Origin: Muribaculaceae bacterium
Lineage (GTDB): Bacteria; Bacteroidota; Bacteroidia; Bacteroidales; Muribaculaceae
Direction: 5' to 3'
Length of the DNA: 64,000 nt
NCBI GenBank assembly: GCA_022484565.1
Contig: JAKVKZ010000001.1
Coordinates: 1 to 64,000, forward strand
Part shown: positions 17,202-27,334 of the stretch, piece by piece
How the letters are laid out: every line of letters begins with the position of its first letter
How positions within the stretch are numbered: the first letter of the stretch is position 1
The notes under the pieces: model-generated
What the model was told of the DNA's origin: nothing
Seen by the model: the letters and a program-made list of their open reading frames with translations, nothing else
Databases searched by the model: none
Program-made: the position numbers and the translations under genes

Positions 17202-18026
17202 TTATTGGGCATGCAGATAGCCTGTCGCCTCTACTTTCTTTCCAGCACATTCAAAACTGATTGTGGCCTTATCGGAATCGTAATACAAATTAGCCAAGAA
17301 ATTAGTGATGAGGTAGCTCTTGAAAGGCACACCGGAAATGGTAGGAACAATGTTGTTGCCAGTAATGGTATAGCCTGTAGCAGTAGGGGTTACGGTAAGA
17401 TGCGGGAAAGTCATACCAGATTGTGCCGGCATGTTGGCGTCGAACTGTGCATTGGCAAGATAAAGAGCTGCGCTGTCCTTGGCTGCATCGAGAATAAAGC
17501 CGTACTTCATTTCCGTGTTCTTATAGATTTTCGTTGCGTCGAGAGTGTCGGTAACGGTGGTGTTGGCAGTGGTGTATGCAAGTTTGTTGGAGGTGGCCTG
17601 AACCTGGAATGTGCCGTTCACAGTGTACTGGAGTTTTATCACTCCGTCGAGGATTTGGCCCGAGAGGTTGGTGATGGTGTAACCAGAAACTGCCGTGCCG
17701 CTTGCGTCAACAGGAGTGACCGATGAAGCAGTGAATGTGTAGCCTGTGCTTGAAGAAGCAGACAAAGGCAAATCCTTAACCATGAAAGTTACTTCAGGCA
17801 TCTGAGCCGCGAATTTCGTGGTGACAGTGATGTTGGTCTTGGCATTGGCGAAGTCAAGATAGAACTGATAAGTGGCTGCATACATACCTGTACTGCCGGT
17901 TGAGACGAGAGTGACGCGATTAATCATGTCGGAACTCATTGTGGCATAATTCTCGTCGTTGTCGTTGTTGCACGAAGCCATAATCAAGGCAAGTGCAATA
18001 AAGAATAATGATAAATACTTTTTCAT
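17202..18026 (-). CDS. Exported lipoprotein with repeated beta-rich domains
   Basis: A 274-residue protein with an SPII signal (LFFIALALIMASCNNDNDEN), so Cys 19 is probably lipidated and the acidic residues after it favour surface export. The mature protein is rich in Ser, Thr and Val. It contains two related stretches, each with TGYTxT and a TNL or TNF turn (TGYTFTASSVTPVDASG; TGYTITGNNIVPTISG), suggesting two beta domains. I do not recognise the family. It lies 93 nt after the TonB-dependent receptor on the same strand, with a strong terminator behind it, so the two probably work together, perhaps as receptor and surface ligand-binding lipoprotein. Confidence 0.75.
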   Translation of the reverse strand: MKKYLSLFFIALALIMASCNNDNDENYATMSSDMINRVTLVSTGSTGMYAATYQFYLDFANAKTNITVTTKFAAQMPEVTFMVKDLPLSASSSTGYTFTASSVTPVDASGTAVSGYTITNLSGQILDGVIKLQYTVNGTFQVQATSNKLAYTTANTTVTDTLDATKIYKNTEMKYGFILDAAKDSAALYLANAQFDANMPAQSGMTFPHLTVTPTATGYTITGNNIVPTISGVPFKSYLITNFLANLYYDSDKATISFECAGKKVEATGYLHAQ

Positions 18027-18119
18027 AATAGAAATCTGTTATTGTTTTTTTATATGTTTTTATTGTTATCGTAAAATAAATGCCTGAATTGACCAATTAT
18101 TGCATCAATCAGTGGAAAC

Positions 18120-20378
18120 TTATATGTTCACCCGCAAGGTAACTCCCAACTGGCGTGGTTTGCCACGCTGCAGGAACGCATTTCCGATTGACACAAAATA
18201 GAATGAACGATAATCGGTGTCGGAGAGGTTTGTTCCCCAAAGCGACAAGGAATAATGGTTGCCCTCAATTGCTATGGATGCTCCCGGAAGCGCGTATAGA
18301 GACTGCTTCACAGTGTTCGCCTCATCCCAATACATATCGCCCACGGCACGAACATCGGCTGAAATGACTATACGGCTTGCCCATTTTGCAGAGAGAGGCA
18401 GGGTGTAGTTTGCACCTGCAAAGATAGTGTTTTGTGGCGCATAAGGGATGAAATTTCCCGCATAATCTTGTTTTCCGTTGTTGAAACGGGTGAATTTAGC
18501 ATTGGTGTAGCCGTAACTGACATTGATTTCGAGTGCATCAAATGGGATGATTTTCATAGCCAGTTCAGCTCCGAAACTGCGTGTACGTCCAGCATTAGTG
18601 GTGATTCTGCCAGTTGTGGTGCCGTCGGGGTACACCGTGAGTTGCTGGTCGGTACAGCGGATATAGAATGCGGAAATATCCGTCTGAATACGACGGTCGT
18701 AACATTCAATGTGGCTGCCGGCCTCGAAAGTCCAGCACTTTTCGGGCTTGTAGCTAACTATTTGGTCAACATCATATTTCATGGCCAATCCCATCAAATT
18801 CATTATGCGCTCCTGAAGTACATCGGAGAACATTTGAGTGTTGAATCCACCTGATTTGTAGCCCTTGGATATGGATAAATACACATTTGAGGGGCTTGGC
18901 ATGGAGAGATGATACAATGCTGAAACTTTCGGCAAAAACTGAAAAAACGATTTTGATAGATGTCCCGGGAAGTCGATATTGACATCATCGTGACGGAAAA
19001 GGCCTCCAGTGGAGGCATCGATAATGCTGAAACCAGTGTTGGCACTGCTGTGATAGTTAAGCGCTGAATGTTCGAAATCGAGGCGGAAGCCGCCGCTGAA
19101 AGTCCATCGGACAACATCGTAGGATGATTGATGGTACACTGCCGCACCGTAGTCAGGGCATCGGAAATTATCGCCGAGTAGAAATTCCCGGGAATCCCAT
19201 TTGATTGGGTAGTCGGGATTGGCGTCGTTGCGGTGCTTCTCAATAAGCTGCTCGATGCCGTAATCCTTGAATGTGACAGGAGCATCCATGTTGTAATGCT
19301 TATAGAAGCCGTATGCACCACACACCCAATGGTAATCCTTGTCGGCGTTGCTCTTTACCACAAATTCCTGTGTAAACCCGTATTCCTTGCGGGCCTGTGT
19401 GAGCGTGAAATAGGATAGCGGCAGGAAATCCTGATCCATGGTCATGTTGTCGTTGATATACTGAAAACTGGTTATCGAGGTGAGTGTCATGTTGGTCTTG
19501 TGCCATTGGGCTGTAATTCCGTCCATTATGGAAGTGCGGCGGTAGAAGCAGGTGTCGTTGTAATTTATTTCGCCGGTGGCGAGATATTCGTAGGGATAAC
19601 CGCCTTGATGCAGAATCGACATGAAAAATACGTTGGAGAGGGAGAAATCATTACTTGGCTGCCATTGGAGCTTAATGCGACCTGAACCGAGGTGCTCCCA
19701 ATCGCATTTCTTGCCGTTGTAAAGATTCGTGAAGAATCCGTCGGTGGAACGGTAATAGCCCATAATTCCCAATCCGAGAGTACTGCTCAACTTGGCATAA
19801 TGCGACATGGCTGTCCTGTAGCTATTGGCTGAGGCATATTCGGCGAGGAAGCGAGTGCCTTGATATTGGAGCGGCGACAGAGTGCTGATGTTGATAAGTC
19901 CGCCCATAGTGTTGCGCCCGTAAAGAGTGCTTTGCGGCCCGCGCAGCACCTCAATGCGGTTGATGTCGATTATGTCGAAATCGTAGTTGTCCTTATTGAG
20001 AATGGGGATGTTGTCGATGTTCATGCCCATGGCAGGCATATCCATGCGGGAGCCAAGTCCACGTACGAATATCGCAGATGTCATCCGGGAGCCGTATTCA
20101 GGAATAAACAGGTTAGGAACCATAGCGCTGGCATCGCGCGAAGTAAGAATTTTGCGGTGCTCAATGCCTGATTTACCGAGAATCGTGGATGATATTGGCT
20201 GATTTGTGAGGTCAAGCCCATTTTTCAGCGCGATAACGGAAAGTTCACGAAGCCTGATGGCAGTGTCGGCAGGCTGATAAAGGTCGGTGACGGCAGATGC
20301 CGATGCAGCTCCGAAAATGGAGATAATCAGCGTAAGCACCGCCTTCAGACTGAGAAATATCGGAAAATTGTGATTCAC
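18120..20378 (-). CDS. TonB-dependent outer-membrane receptor
   Basis: A 752-residue receptor. The signal segment AVLTLIISIFGAASASA is followed by a plug domain with AIFVRGLGSRMDMPAMGMNI and the conserved IEVLRGPQSTLYGRNTMGG. A long barrel ends in GVTLRVNI. There is no carboxypeptidase-like N-terminal domain, so it is not SusC-type; it is more like vitamin, heme or siderophore receptors. The start codon is a GTG four bases after a strong -7 box, with no better downstream start before the signal peptide, so the mRNA is probably leaderless or nearly so. A lipoprotein gene follows. A palindrome overlaps its -33 box, pointing to regulated expression. The ligand is unknown. Confidence 0.9.
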   Translation of the reverse strand: MNHNFPIFLSLKAVLTLIISIFGAASASAVTDLYQPADTAIRLRELSVIALKNGLDLTNQPISSTILGKSGIEHRKILTSRDASAMVPNLFIPEYGSRMTSAIFVRGLGSRMDMPAMGMNIDNIPILNKDNYDFDIIDINRIEVLRGPQSTLYGRNTMGGLINISTLSPLQYQGTRFLAEYASANSYRTAMSHYAKLSSTLGLGIMGYYRSTDGFFTNLYNGKKCDWEHLGSGRIKLQWQPSNDFSLSNVFFMSILHQGGYPYEYLATGEINYNDTCFYRRTSIMDGITAQWHKTNMTLTSITSFQYINDNMTMDQDFLPLSYFTLTQARKEYGFTQEFVVKSNADKDYHWVCGAYGFYKHYNMDAPVTFKDYGIEQLIEKHRNDANPDYPIKWDSREFLLGDNFRCPDYGAAVYHQSSYDVVRWTFSGGFRLDFEHSALNYHSSANTGFSIIDASTGGLFRHDDVNIDFPGHLSKSFFQFLPKVSALYHLSMPSPSNVYLSISKGYKSGGFNTQMFSDVLQERIMNLMGLAMKYDVDQIVSYKPEKCWTFEAGSHIECYDRRIQTDISAFYIRCTDQQLTVYPDGTTTGRITTNAGRTRSFGAELAMKIIPFDALEINVSYGYTNAKFTRFNNGKQDYAGNFIPYAPQNTIFAGANYTLPLSAKWASRIVISADVRAVGDMYWDEANTVKQSLYALPGASIAIEGNHYSLSLWGTNLSDTDYRSFYFVSIGNAFLQRGKPRQLGVTLRVNI

Positions 20379-20382
20379 GATG

Positions 20383-20414
20383 CAAAATTACGCAGTCTTT
20401 CCGAGGTTGACAAT
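20383..20414 (-). promoter_or_regulatory. Promoter for the TonB receptor
   Basis: Minus strand: ATTG (20414-20411), 20 nt, TAATTTTG (20390-20383). Only four bases separate the -7 box from the GTG start, so transcription should start at or next to the start codon. Confidence 0.75.
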
Positions 20415-20431
20415 CACTAAAAGTAGTGATT
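20412..20431. promoter_or_regulatory. Palindromic candidate operator between divergent genes
   Basis: AATCACTA-AAAG-TAGTGATT is a perfect 8-bp inverted repeat with a 4-bp centre. It overlaps the -33 element of the leftward promoter and the expected -33 region of the rightward one. This is what a shared operator for a dimeric regulator would look like. The regulator is not identifiable in the window. Confidence 0.55.
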
Positions 20432-20446
20432 TTATCAGGAAATAAT

Positions 20447-20454
20447 TAACTTTG
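20447..20454 (+). promoter_or_regulatory. -7 box for the zinc-ribbon/FISUMP gene
   Basis: TAACTTTG is an exact -7 match, 39 nt before the ATG at 20494. No consensus -33 is present at 20423-20427, where the palindrome lies instead. Confidence 0.6.
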
Positions 20455-20493
20455 TGGTCAATATGGCAATAAATTGCCAATACACTTGAAGAT

Positions 20494-21192
20494 ATGATTG
20501 CTAAATGCCCGAATTGTGGAAAGGAGTTGGAAATCTCCGTTGAGCGTCTGTTGAAGTTTCAGAACGTGATGGTTTGTCCGGATTGTCTTACGGAATTTCT
20601 CGGAAGTAATGATGCCGAGTTCATGCGCAATCGTGAACTCAACGGCGTGAAAGGAATTGATGAAAAGGAAGCCGTTGATTTGGGACTCAGTGCGAAATGG
20701 GCAAACTCAAATGTGGGGGCAAGGGTTGCAGAGGAGAGCGGAGGCCGCTACGGATGGGCTGACCCAACTGGGCAAAAGACTTTGATTTTTCTTGGTGACT
20801 ACCCTAATTCAGATCCGCCAGAACAAATTTGCGGAACGGAATACGACATTGCCACAGCTCGATGCGGAGCAGAGTGGAGATTGCCAACAATGGCTGAATT
20901 TAAAGAGCTGAGCGAAAAGTGCGAATGGGAATGGATAAAATATAATGATGCAACAGGAATGAAAGTGACTGGACCTAACGGAAATCACATATTTCTTCTG
21001 GCTGGCGGTTATCGCTACGATGTGGTCCTATACAACAATGGAGTTTATGGTAATTATTGGAGTGGAAATCTGTATGAGAGAAATTCAGGGAAAGCATATA
21101 GGCTATATTTTGAAAATAATCATTGCTGCTGGGATTATGTGTTCGGACGCAGCTATGGACTGTGCATGAGGCCAGTGAAAAAGAATGATTGA
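20494..21192 (+). CDS. Zinc-ribbon protein with FISUMP-like domain
   Basis: A 232-residue protein without a signal peptide. It opens with a four-cysteine zinc ribbon (CPNCGKELEI and MVCPDCLTEF). From residue 60 it carries a domain with AVDLGLSAKWANSNVGA, CGTEYDIATARCGAEWRLPT and a final YGLCMRPVK. These are the landmarks of the Fibrobacter major-paralogous (FISUMP) domain, frequent in Bacteroidetes. FISUMP proteins are usually exported; fusion to a cytoplasmic-looking zinc ribbon is unusual. The function of the domain is not established. It is transcribed divergently from the TonB receptor across a palindromic operator candidate. Bases 21193-21427 downstream contain nothing I can assign. Confidence 0.75.
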   Translation: MIAKCPNCGKELEISVERLLKFQNVMVCPDCLTEFLGSNDAEFMRNRELNGVKGIDEKEAVDLGLSAKWANSNVGARVAEESGGRYGWADPTGQKTLIFLGDYPNSDPPEQICGTEYDIATARCGAEWRLPTMAEFKELSEKCEWEWIKYNDATGMKVTGPNGNHIFLLAGGYRYDVVLYNNGVYGNYWSGNLYERNSGKAYRLYFENNHCCWDYVFGRSYGLCMRPVKKND

Positions 21193-21427
21193 CGGAATGT
21201 GCTGATATTGAGGGGAAAGGTTTCATTAAACTGCCATAAAACTGGAATATTGCAAGAATAGGCTCAGAAAATGATAGTTGATATTCATGGATTAGCCAAT
21301 CGTAGAAACTGAAAAGGGGTGGAGAAAAGTGGAGATGTCGCTAATGGAACAATAAAGAAAACTAATAGGATAAAAAAATTGACAATATTTAATCGATGAA
21401 ATTGGAGGCTGATAGCAAAACATTTAC

Positions 21428-21435
21428 TATCTTTG
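21428..21435 (+). promoter_or_regulatory. -7 box of the nuo-atp block
   Basis: TATCTTTG matches TAnnTTTG. The nearest TTG-type -33 element (21401-21404) is 23 nt away, a little far. Transcription from here gives a leader of about 310 nt before nuoA. Confidence 0.65.
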
Positions 21436-21441
21436 CACCTT

Positions 21442-21705
21442 GAAAGCGGGAAATTGTGCTTAAAGGAGTGCGAAACTCCGAAGAAGTGCTGAATTTTCCA
21501 GTTTTGATTAAATTAATCAAAAATTTAGAGCAATAAAACGACAGTGAGACATAACGCGAGAAATAGCTACAGCAACAGCCAAGGACATCGGGTGATGCCG
21601 CATGGTGGGAATTGTATAGTTATTGAAGCGTTGAAAGTGTGCGCTGTGAAAAGATTGGAATGAGCCAGACTGTAGAGAAAAGAAGCGGTATAGGCTCATT
21701 TTTTA
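21442..21705 (+). ncRNA. Structured leader or small RNA upstream of nuoA
   Basis: The predicted transcript begins almost directly with a long stem (21448-21461 with 21484-21499) that encloses a second hairpin GGAGT/ACTCC (21465-21479). Smaller helices follow, including AGCG/CGCT, and the segment ends in a terminator-like hairpin (21659-21700) with six T. There is no credible ORF. It could be an attenuated nuo leader or an independent small RNA whose terminator is partly read through. No Rfam family was recognised; RNase P, tmRNA and SRP landmarks are absent. Confidence 0.5.
21659..21705 (+). terminator. Terminator-like hairpin before nuoA
   Basis: AATGAGCC (21659-21666) pairs with GGCTCATT (21693-21700), and TTTTTT spans 21699-21704. 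The 26-nt loop weakens it. It lies 48 nt upstream of the nuoA ATG, so it could attenuate the whole nuo-atp block. Confidence 0.6.
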
Positions 21706-21752
21706 TTGCTTGACGAGAAGAGAAATTAATAACAGAGTATTAAAAAGATTAT

Positions 21753-22127
21753 ATGGAAGTATCAATTTTTGGTATTCAGAGCACCACGCTGATGGTAGTG
21801 GCATTGCTGACAGGCATAGGCTTGGTGGCAGCGGCGCTGATTATTGCATGGCTTATCGCTCCGCGCAGCTACACGGTGCAGAAGATGGAGCCATACGAGT
21901 GCGGCGTGCCGACACGCGGCGAGAGCATGATGCAATTCAAAGTAGGTTACTATTTGTTTGCTATCCTGTTCCTGATGTTCGATGTTGAGACAGTTTTCCT
22001 GTTCCCATGGGCAGCAATATGCAAAAGTTTAGGTCCTAACGGACTGCTGAGCGTGGCTGTGTTCCTTGGAGTACTTATTTTGGGCCTTGCCTACGCATGG
22101 CGGAAAGGAGCATTGAAATGGGCGTGA
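21753..22127 (+). CDS. nuoA: NADH-quinone oxidoreductase subunit A
   Basis: A 124-residue subunit of the complex I membrane arm with three membrane spans. The conserved loop KMEPYECGVPTRGESMMQFK contains the family's Cys, and YYLFAILFLMFDVETVFLFP is the highly conserved second helix. It sits at the interface with NuoB, NuoD and NuoH, near the quinone site. It is the first gene of the block behind a structured leader and overlaps nuoB by ten bases. Confidence 0.97.
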   Translation: MEVSIFGIQSTTLMVVALLTGIGLVAAALIIAWLIAPRSYTVQKMEPYECGVPTRGESMMQFKVGYYLFAILFLMFDVETVFLFPWAAICKSLGPNGLLSVAVFLGVLILGLAYAWRKGALKWA

Positions 22128-22729
22128 AAATAAAGTCGATGAAGCAGGAAGACTTCAAGGATAACGAATACATTGAAAGTCTGATTAAGAAGCTGAAGGA
22201 AAACGGCACCAATGCGGTAGTCGGCATGTTCGATGACCTTATCAATTGGGGACGTTCAAATTCACTTTGGCCATTCACATTCGGTACAAGTTGCTGTGCA
22301 ATTGAATTCATGAGCCTCGGAGCTGCACGTTACGATATGGCGCGTTTCGGTTTTGAAGTAGCGCGTAACAGTCCACGTCAGGCGGACTTTATCATGCTTC
22401 AGGGCACGATAGTCCATCGTATGGCATCCCCGATGCGCAGGCTTTATGAGCAGCTTGCCGAACCAAAATACGTTATAGCCGTAGGCGGATGCGCCATTTC
22501 CGGCGGACCATTCAGAAATTCCTACTGCGTGGTGAAGGGTGTTGACCAAATACTTCCAGTGGATGTGTATATACCCGGATGTCCTCCACGTCCAGAAGCA
22601 ATGTTCTATGGAATGATGCAGCTTCAGCGTAAAATAAAGGTTGAGCGTTTCTTCGGCGGAGTGAACAGGAAAGAGCGGATTCGTGATTTTCTGGCCCAGC
22701 ATCCTGAAGAGGAATTCGAGAAGAGATAA
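22118..22729 (+). CDS. nuoB: NADH-quinone oxidoreductase subunit B
   Basis: A 203-residue peripheral subunit that binds cluster N2, the last Fe-S centre before quinone. Ligands are seen in GTSCCAIEFM, AVGGCAISGGPF and DVYIPGCPPRPEA. Three in-frame ATGs are possible (22097, 22118, 22139). I choose 22118 because GGAG lies seven bases upstream and it gives a short overlap with nuoA. Its neighbours nuoA and nuoCD complete the quinone-binding module. Confidence 0.97.
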   Translation: MGVKIKSMKQEDFKDNEYIESLIKKLKENGTNAVVGMFDDLINWGRSNSLWPFTFGTSCCAIEFMSLGAARYDMARFGFEVARNSPRQADFIMLQGTIVHRMASPMRRLYEQLAEPKYVIAVGGCAISGGPFRNSYCVVKGVDQILPVDVYIPGCPPRPEAMFYGMMQLQRKIKVERFFGGVNRKERIRDFLAQHPEEEFEKR

Positions 22730-22781
22730 ACGAGAGAAACATCGAGATTAAGTACATACAAGATATATACATTATTATATA

Positions 22782-24410
22782 ATGGCGAATATACAAGAAA
22801 AAATCAGCGCACTTTGCCCCGAAGCCACATTTGAGGAAGGCGAGACACTGCTTGTGACAGTGCCTGATGCGAAATGGCATGCATTGGCAAAGGCAATGAA
22901 GGAAGATGCTGATTTGAGCTTCGACTATTTAGTGGGAATAACCGGTGTGGACTGGAAAGAATCCATGGGCTGCATCTATTATTTCACATCGACAAAATAT
23001 GGCACGCACGTAAGCGTGAAGGTATCCACTACCGACCGTGAAAAGCCTATGCTGCACAGCGTAAGCGATTTATGGAAGGTGGCATTGATTCATGAGCGTG
23101 AGGTGTACGATTTCTACGGAATAATCTTCATCAATCATCCCGACCTGCGCCGATATTTCCTGCGCAATGACTGGAAGGGATTTCCATTGAGAAAAGATTA
23201 CGATGCAAGCGACAAGGCCAATCCTATACGTCTCGAAGCCGAGAAGAATGAGGATGATACCGTAAGCTACATTGAAGATGCTGAAGGGAAAATCCAAAAG
23301 AAACGCAAACTGGTGTTCAAACCAGAGGAATATGTGATAAACATCGGCCCGCAACACCCGTCAACCCACGGTGTGATGCGTATGCGCACTGCATTGGAAG
23401 GCGAGACAATCACACATATCGACATGGTTACCGGCTATATTCACCGTGGCATAGAGAAACTGTGCGAGGGACTGGGTTATCCGCAATCGCTGCTATTCAC
23501 TGACCGAATGGATTATATGTCGGCACATCAGAACCGTCACTGCCTATGCCTTTGCATTGAAAAGGCCCTTGGGCTGGAAGTTCCAAAACGCGCCCAAGTA
23601 ATCCGCGTGATGATGGATGAATTGATGAGGCTTTCCTCCCACTTGCTTTCATACGGCTGCCTTACGATGGATCTCGGTGCAACAACCGCTTTCTTCTATG
23701 GCTTCCGTGAGCGCGAGATTATCCTGAACATATTTGAAAAGACATGTGGAGCGAGAATGTCGCTCAACTATGATACAATCGGTGGCGTTATGGCCGATAT
23801 TGACGTTGATTTCGCAAACGACGTAAAAGCCCTTTGCAAATTGATGCCTGAACGCCTGAAAGAATATCACAAACTCTTCACTGGCAACGTGATTGCCAAC
23901 AACCGTCTGCGCGGTGTGGGCGTTTTGAGCCGTGAAGATGCTATCAACCTCAGCGTGACTGGCCCTTCGGGACGTGGTTCAGGGTGGGCATGCGATGTGC
24001 GCAAGACAGCACCTTATTCCATTTATAACGAAATCGATTTTGACGAAATCACAGAAACGGAAGGCGACAGTTTTGCCCGTTATATGGTCCGTATGCGTGA
24101 AATGGAACAATGTGTGAAAATCCTTGAGCAACTTGCCGACAACATTCCTGAAGGAGATTATTGCGCGAAAGTACCTAAGATTATCAAGTTGCCTGTTGGC
24201 CATTGGTTCCAACAAGTGGAGGCAAGCCGCGGAGCATTCGGCGTGTACATTGAAAGTACAGGCGAAAAGACTCCATACCGTATGCACTTCAACAGTCCGT
24301 GCCTGAATCTGCTCGGAGCAGTTGACCCTTGCACACGCGGTGAGAAGATTGCCGACCTGATAGCAATCAACGCATCTCTCGACTATGTGGTGCCTGATGT
24401 TGACAGATAA
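22782..24410 (+). CDS. nuoCD: Fused NADH-quinone oxidoreductase subunits C and D
   Basis: A 542-residue fusion. Residues 1-150 are NuoC (LIHEREVYDFYGIIF, then NDWKGFPLRKDY). From about residue 185 it is NuoD, with YVINIGPQHPSTHGVMRMRT, the quinone-pocket histidine motif, and GYIHRGIEKLCEGL. The joining segment EDAEGKIQKKRKLVFKPEEY is short and charged. The C-D fusion is known from enterobacteria and Bacteroidetes. It links NuoB/NuoI to the quinone site of complex I. The ATG follows nuoB by 52 nt. Confidence 0.97.
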   Translation: MANIQEKISALCPEATFEEGETLLVTVPDAKWHALAKAMKEDADLSFDYLVGITGVDWKESMGCIYYFTSTKYGTHVSVKVSTTDREKPMLHSVSDLWKVALIHEREVYDFYGIIFINHPDLRRYFLRNDWKGFPLRKDYDASDKANPIRLEAEKNEDDTVSYIEDAEGKIQKKRKLVFKPEEYVINIGPQHPSTHGVMRMRTALEGETITHIDMVTGYIHRGIEKLCEGLGYPQSLLFTDRMDYMSAHQNRHCLCLCIEKALGLEVPKRAQVIRVMMDELMRLSSHLLSYGCLTMDLGATTAFFYGFREREIILNIFEKTCGARMSLNYDTIGGVMADIDVDFANDVKALCKLMPERLKEYHKLFTGNVIANNRLRGVGVLSREDAINLSVTGPSGRGSGWACDVRKTAPYSIYNEIDFDEITETEGDSFARYMVRMREMEQCVKILEQLADNIPEGDYCAKVPKIIKLPVGHWFQQVEASRGAFGVYIESTGEKTPYRMHFNSPCLNLLGAVDPCTRGEKIADLIAINASLDYVVPDVDR

Positions 24411-24442
24411 CAGATTAACAAGAAACAAAAAAGAATTAAGAT

Positions 24443-25519
24443 ATGTTTGACTTCGGAATAGTCACAAGATGGTTTGATCAGTTGTTGTGCGGAATAATGC
24501 CCGGATGGCTTGCCACAACGATAGAAGGTGTAATCATAGCCGTGGCACTTATTTTGGTGTATGCGGTGCTGGCACTGTTCTATATTTTGTATGAACGCAA
24601 GTTGTGCGCATGGTTTCAGTGCCGTTTAGGCCCTATGCGTGTAGGCCGTTGGGGATGGATGCAGGTATTCGCCGACATGTTCAAAATTTTGATAAAGGAA
24701 CTTATCAAGTTGAGAAATACTGATAAATTCCTGTTTGAACTTGCGCCATATTTGGTGATTCTCGCTTCAATGTTGTCGTTTGCCGTTCTGCCATGGGGCA
24801 GAGGGTTGCAAATCATAGATTTCAATATCGGAGTGTTCTTCATGATAGCCGTGTCGGGTCTTGGCGTGATAGGTATCCTGCTTGCAGGCTGGGCCAGCGA
24901 CAGCAAATATACACTTGTCGGCGCACTGCGTGGCGGTGCCCAGATGATAAGCTGCGAACTTTCAGTAGCTATGTCGATAATGACTATGGTGGTACTCGCC
25001 GGCACGATGAGCATCAGCGGCATAGTGTATGCACAGGAAGATGCATGGTTCATATTCAAGGGCCATGTTCCGGCAATAATTGCATTTATCATTTATCTTA
25101 TAGCAGCAACGGCTGAGACAAACCGTGGCCCGTTCGACCTTCCTGAGGCTGAACATGAGTTGACCGCAGGTTACCACACTGAATATTCAGGTATCCATTT
25201 CGGATTTTTCTATCTTGCAGAATACCTCAACCTGTTCATTGTGTCAGGTATAGCAGCGTTGATGTTCCTTGGCGGTTGGATGCCACTTCACATTCCAGGA
25301 TGTGACGGGTTCAATATGGTAATGGACTGGATTCCGAGTGTAATCTGGTTCCTTGGCAAGGCATTCTTCATCTCATTCATCATCATTTGGTTTAAATGGT
25401 CATTCCCGCGTGTCCGTATCGACCAACTGCTTGCTATGGAGTGGAAATATCTGATGCCGATAGGCTTGTTCAACATTGCCCTGATGACGGTGGTAGTGGT
25501 GTATGGCTGGCATTTTTAG
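24443..25519 (+). CDS. nuoH: NADH-quinone oxidoreductase subunit H
   Basis: A 358-residue membrane subunit with eight or nine spans that forms much of the quinone tunnel. Conserved landmarks are YERKLCAWFQCRLGPMRVG, the acidic loop ETNRGPFDLPEAEHELTAGY and WFKWSFPRVRIDQLLAMEWK. In most operons nuoH is followed by nuoI; here the complete ATP synthase operon comes next, starting 48 nt after the stop. No terminator is visible in that gap, so read-through into atpD is likely. Confidence 0.97.
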   Translation: MFDFGIVTRWFDQLLCGIMPGWLATTIEGVIIAVALILVYAVLALFYILYERKLCAWFQCRLGPMRVGRWGWMQVFADMFKILIKELIKLRNTDKFLFELAPYLVILASMLSFAVLPWGRGLQIIDFNIGVFFMIAVSGLGVIGILLAGWASDSKYTLVGALRGGAQMISCELSVAMSIMTMVVLAGTMSISGIVYAQEDAWFIFKGHVPAIIAFIIYLIAATAETNRGPFDLPEAEHELTAGYHTEYSGIHFGFFYLAEYLNLFIVSGIAALMFLGGWMPLHIPGCDGFNMVMDWIPSVIWFLGKAFFISFIIIWFKWSFPRVRIDQLLAMEWKYLMPIGLFNIALMTVVVVYGWHF

Positions 25520-25549
25520 AGAATAAGAAAAATTAGACAATATATATAA

Positions 25550-27076
<1,527 letters not shown>

Positions 27077-27087
27077 GAGATACAATT

Positions 27088-27321
27088 ATGACACTGAAAA
27101 TAATATCGGCTGAAAAGGTGGAGTTCGAGGGAAAGGTTGAAAGTGTAACCTTGCCTGGAGCGCTTGGGTCGTTCACGGCTCTTGAAAACCACGCCGCGCT
27201 GTTGTCATCGCTTGTAGCCGGAGATGTTGTTTACAGCATCGGAGGCGAAAAGACCAAGGTGGCAATAAGAGGAGGAGTGGCTGATATAAATAAAAATGTG
27301 GTGTCGGTGTGCATATATTAA
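27088..27321 (+). CDS. atpC: F1 ATP synthase subunit epsilon (short form)
   Basis: A 77-residue protein matching only the N-terminal beta-sandwich of epsilon (KIISAEKVEFEGKVESVTLP, then GSFTALENHAALLSSL). The C-terminal two-helix inhibitory domain present in E. coli (about 135 residues) is absent, which is usual in Bacteroidetes. It couples gamma to the c-ring. The enzyme therefore cannot use epsilon-arm inhibition. It starts 11 nt after atpD and ends 13 nt before atpB. Confidence 0.93.
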   Translation: MTLKIISAEKVEFEGKVESVTLPGALGSFTALENHAALLSSLVAGDVVYSIGGEKTKVAIRGGVADINKNVVSVCIY

Positions 27322-27334
27322 TAAGCCAAATAAT

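Noticed and set aside
18120-20378. SusC-like receptor of a polysaccharide utilisation locus
   Set aside because: There is no N-terminal carboxypeptidase-like domain, no SusD homologue and no glycoside hydrolase nearby.
21442-21705. RNase P RNA, tmRNA or SRP RNA
   Set aside because: None of their conserved sequence blocks is present.
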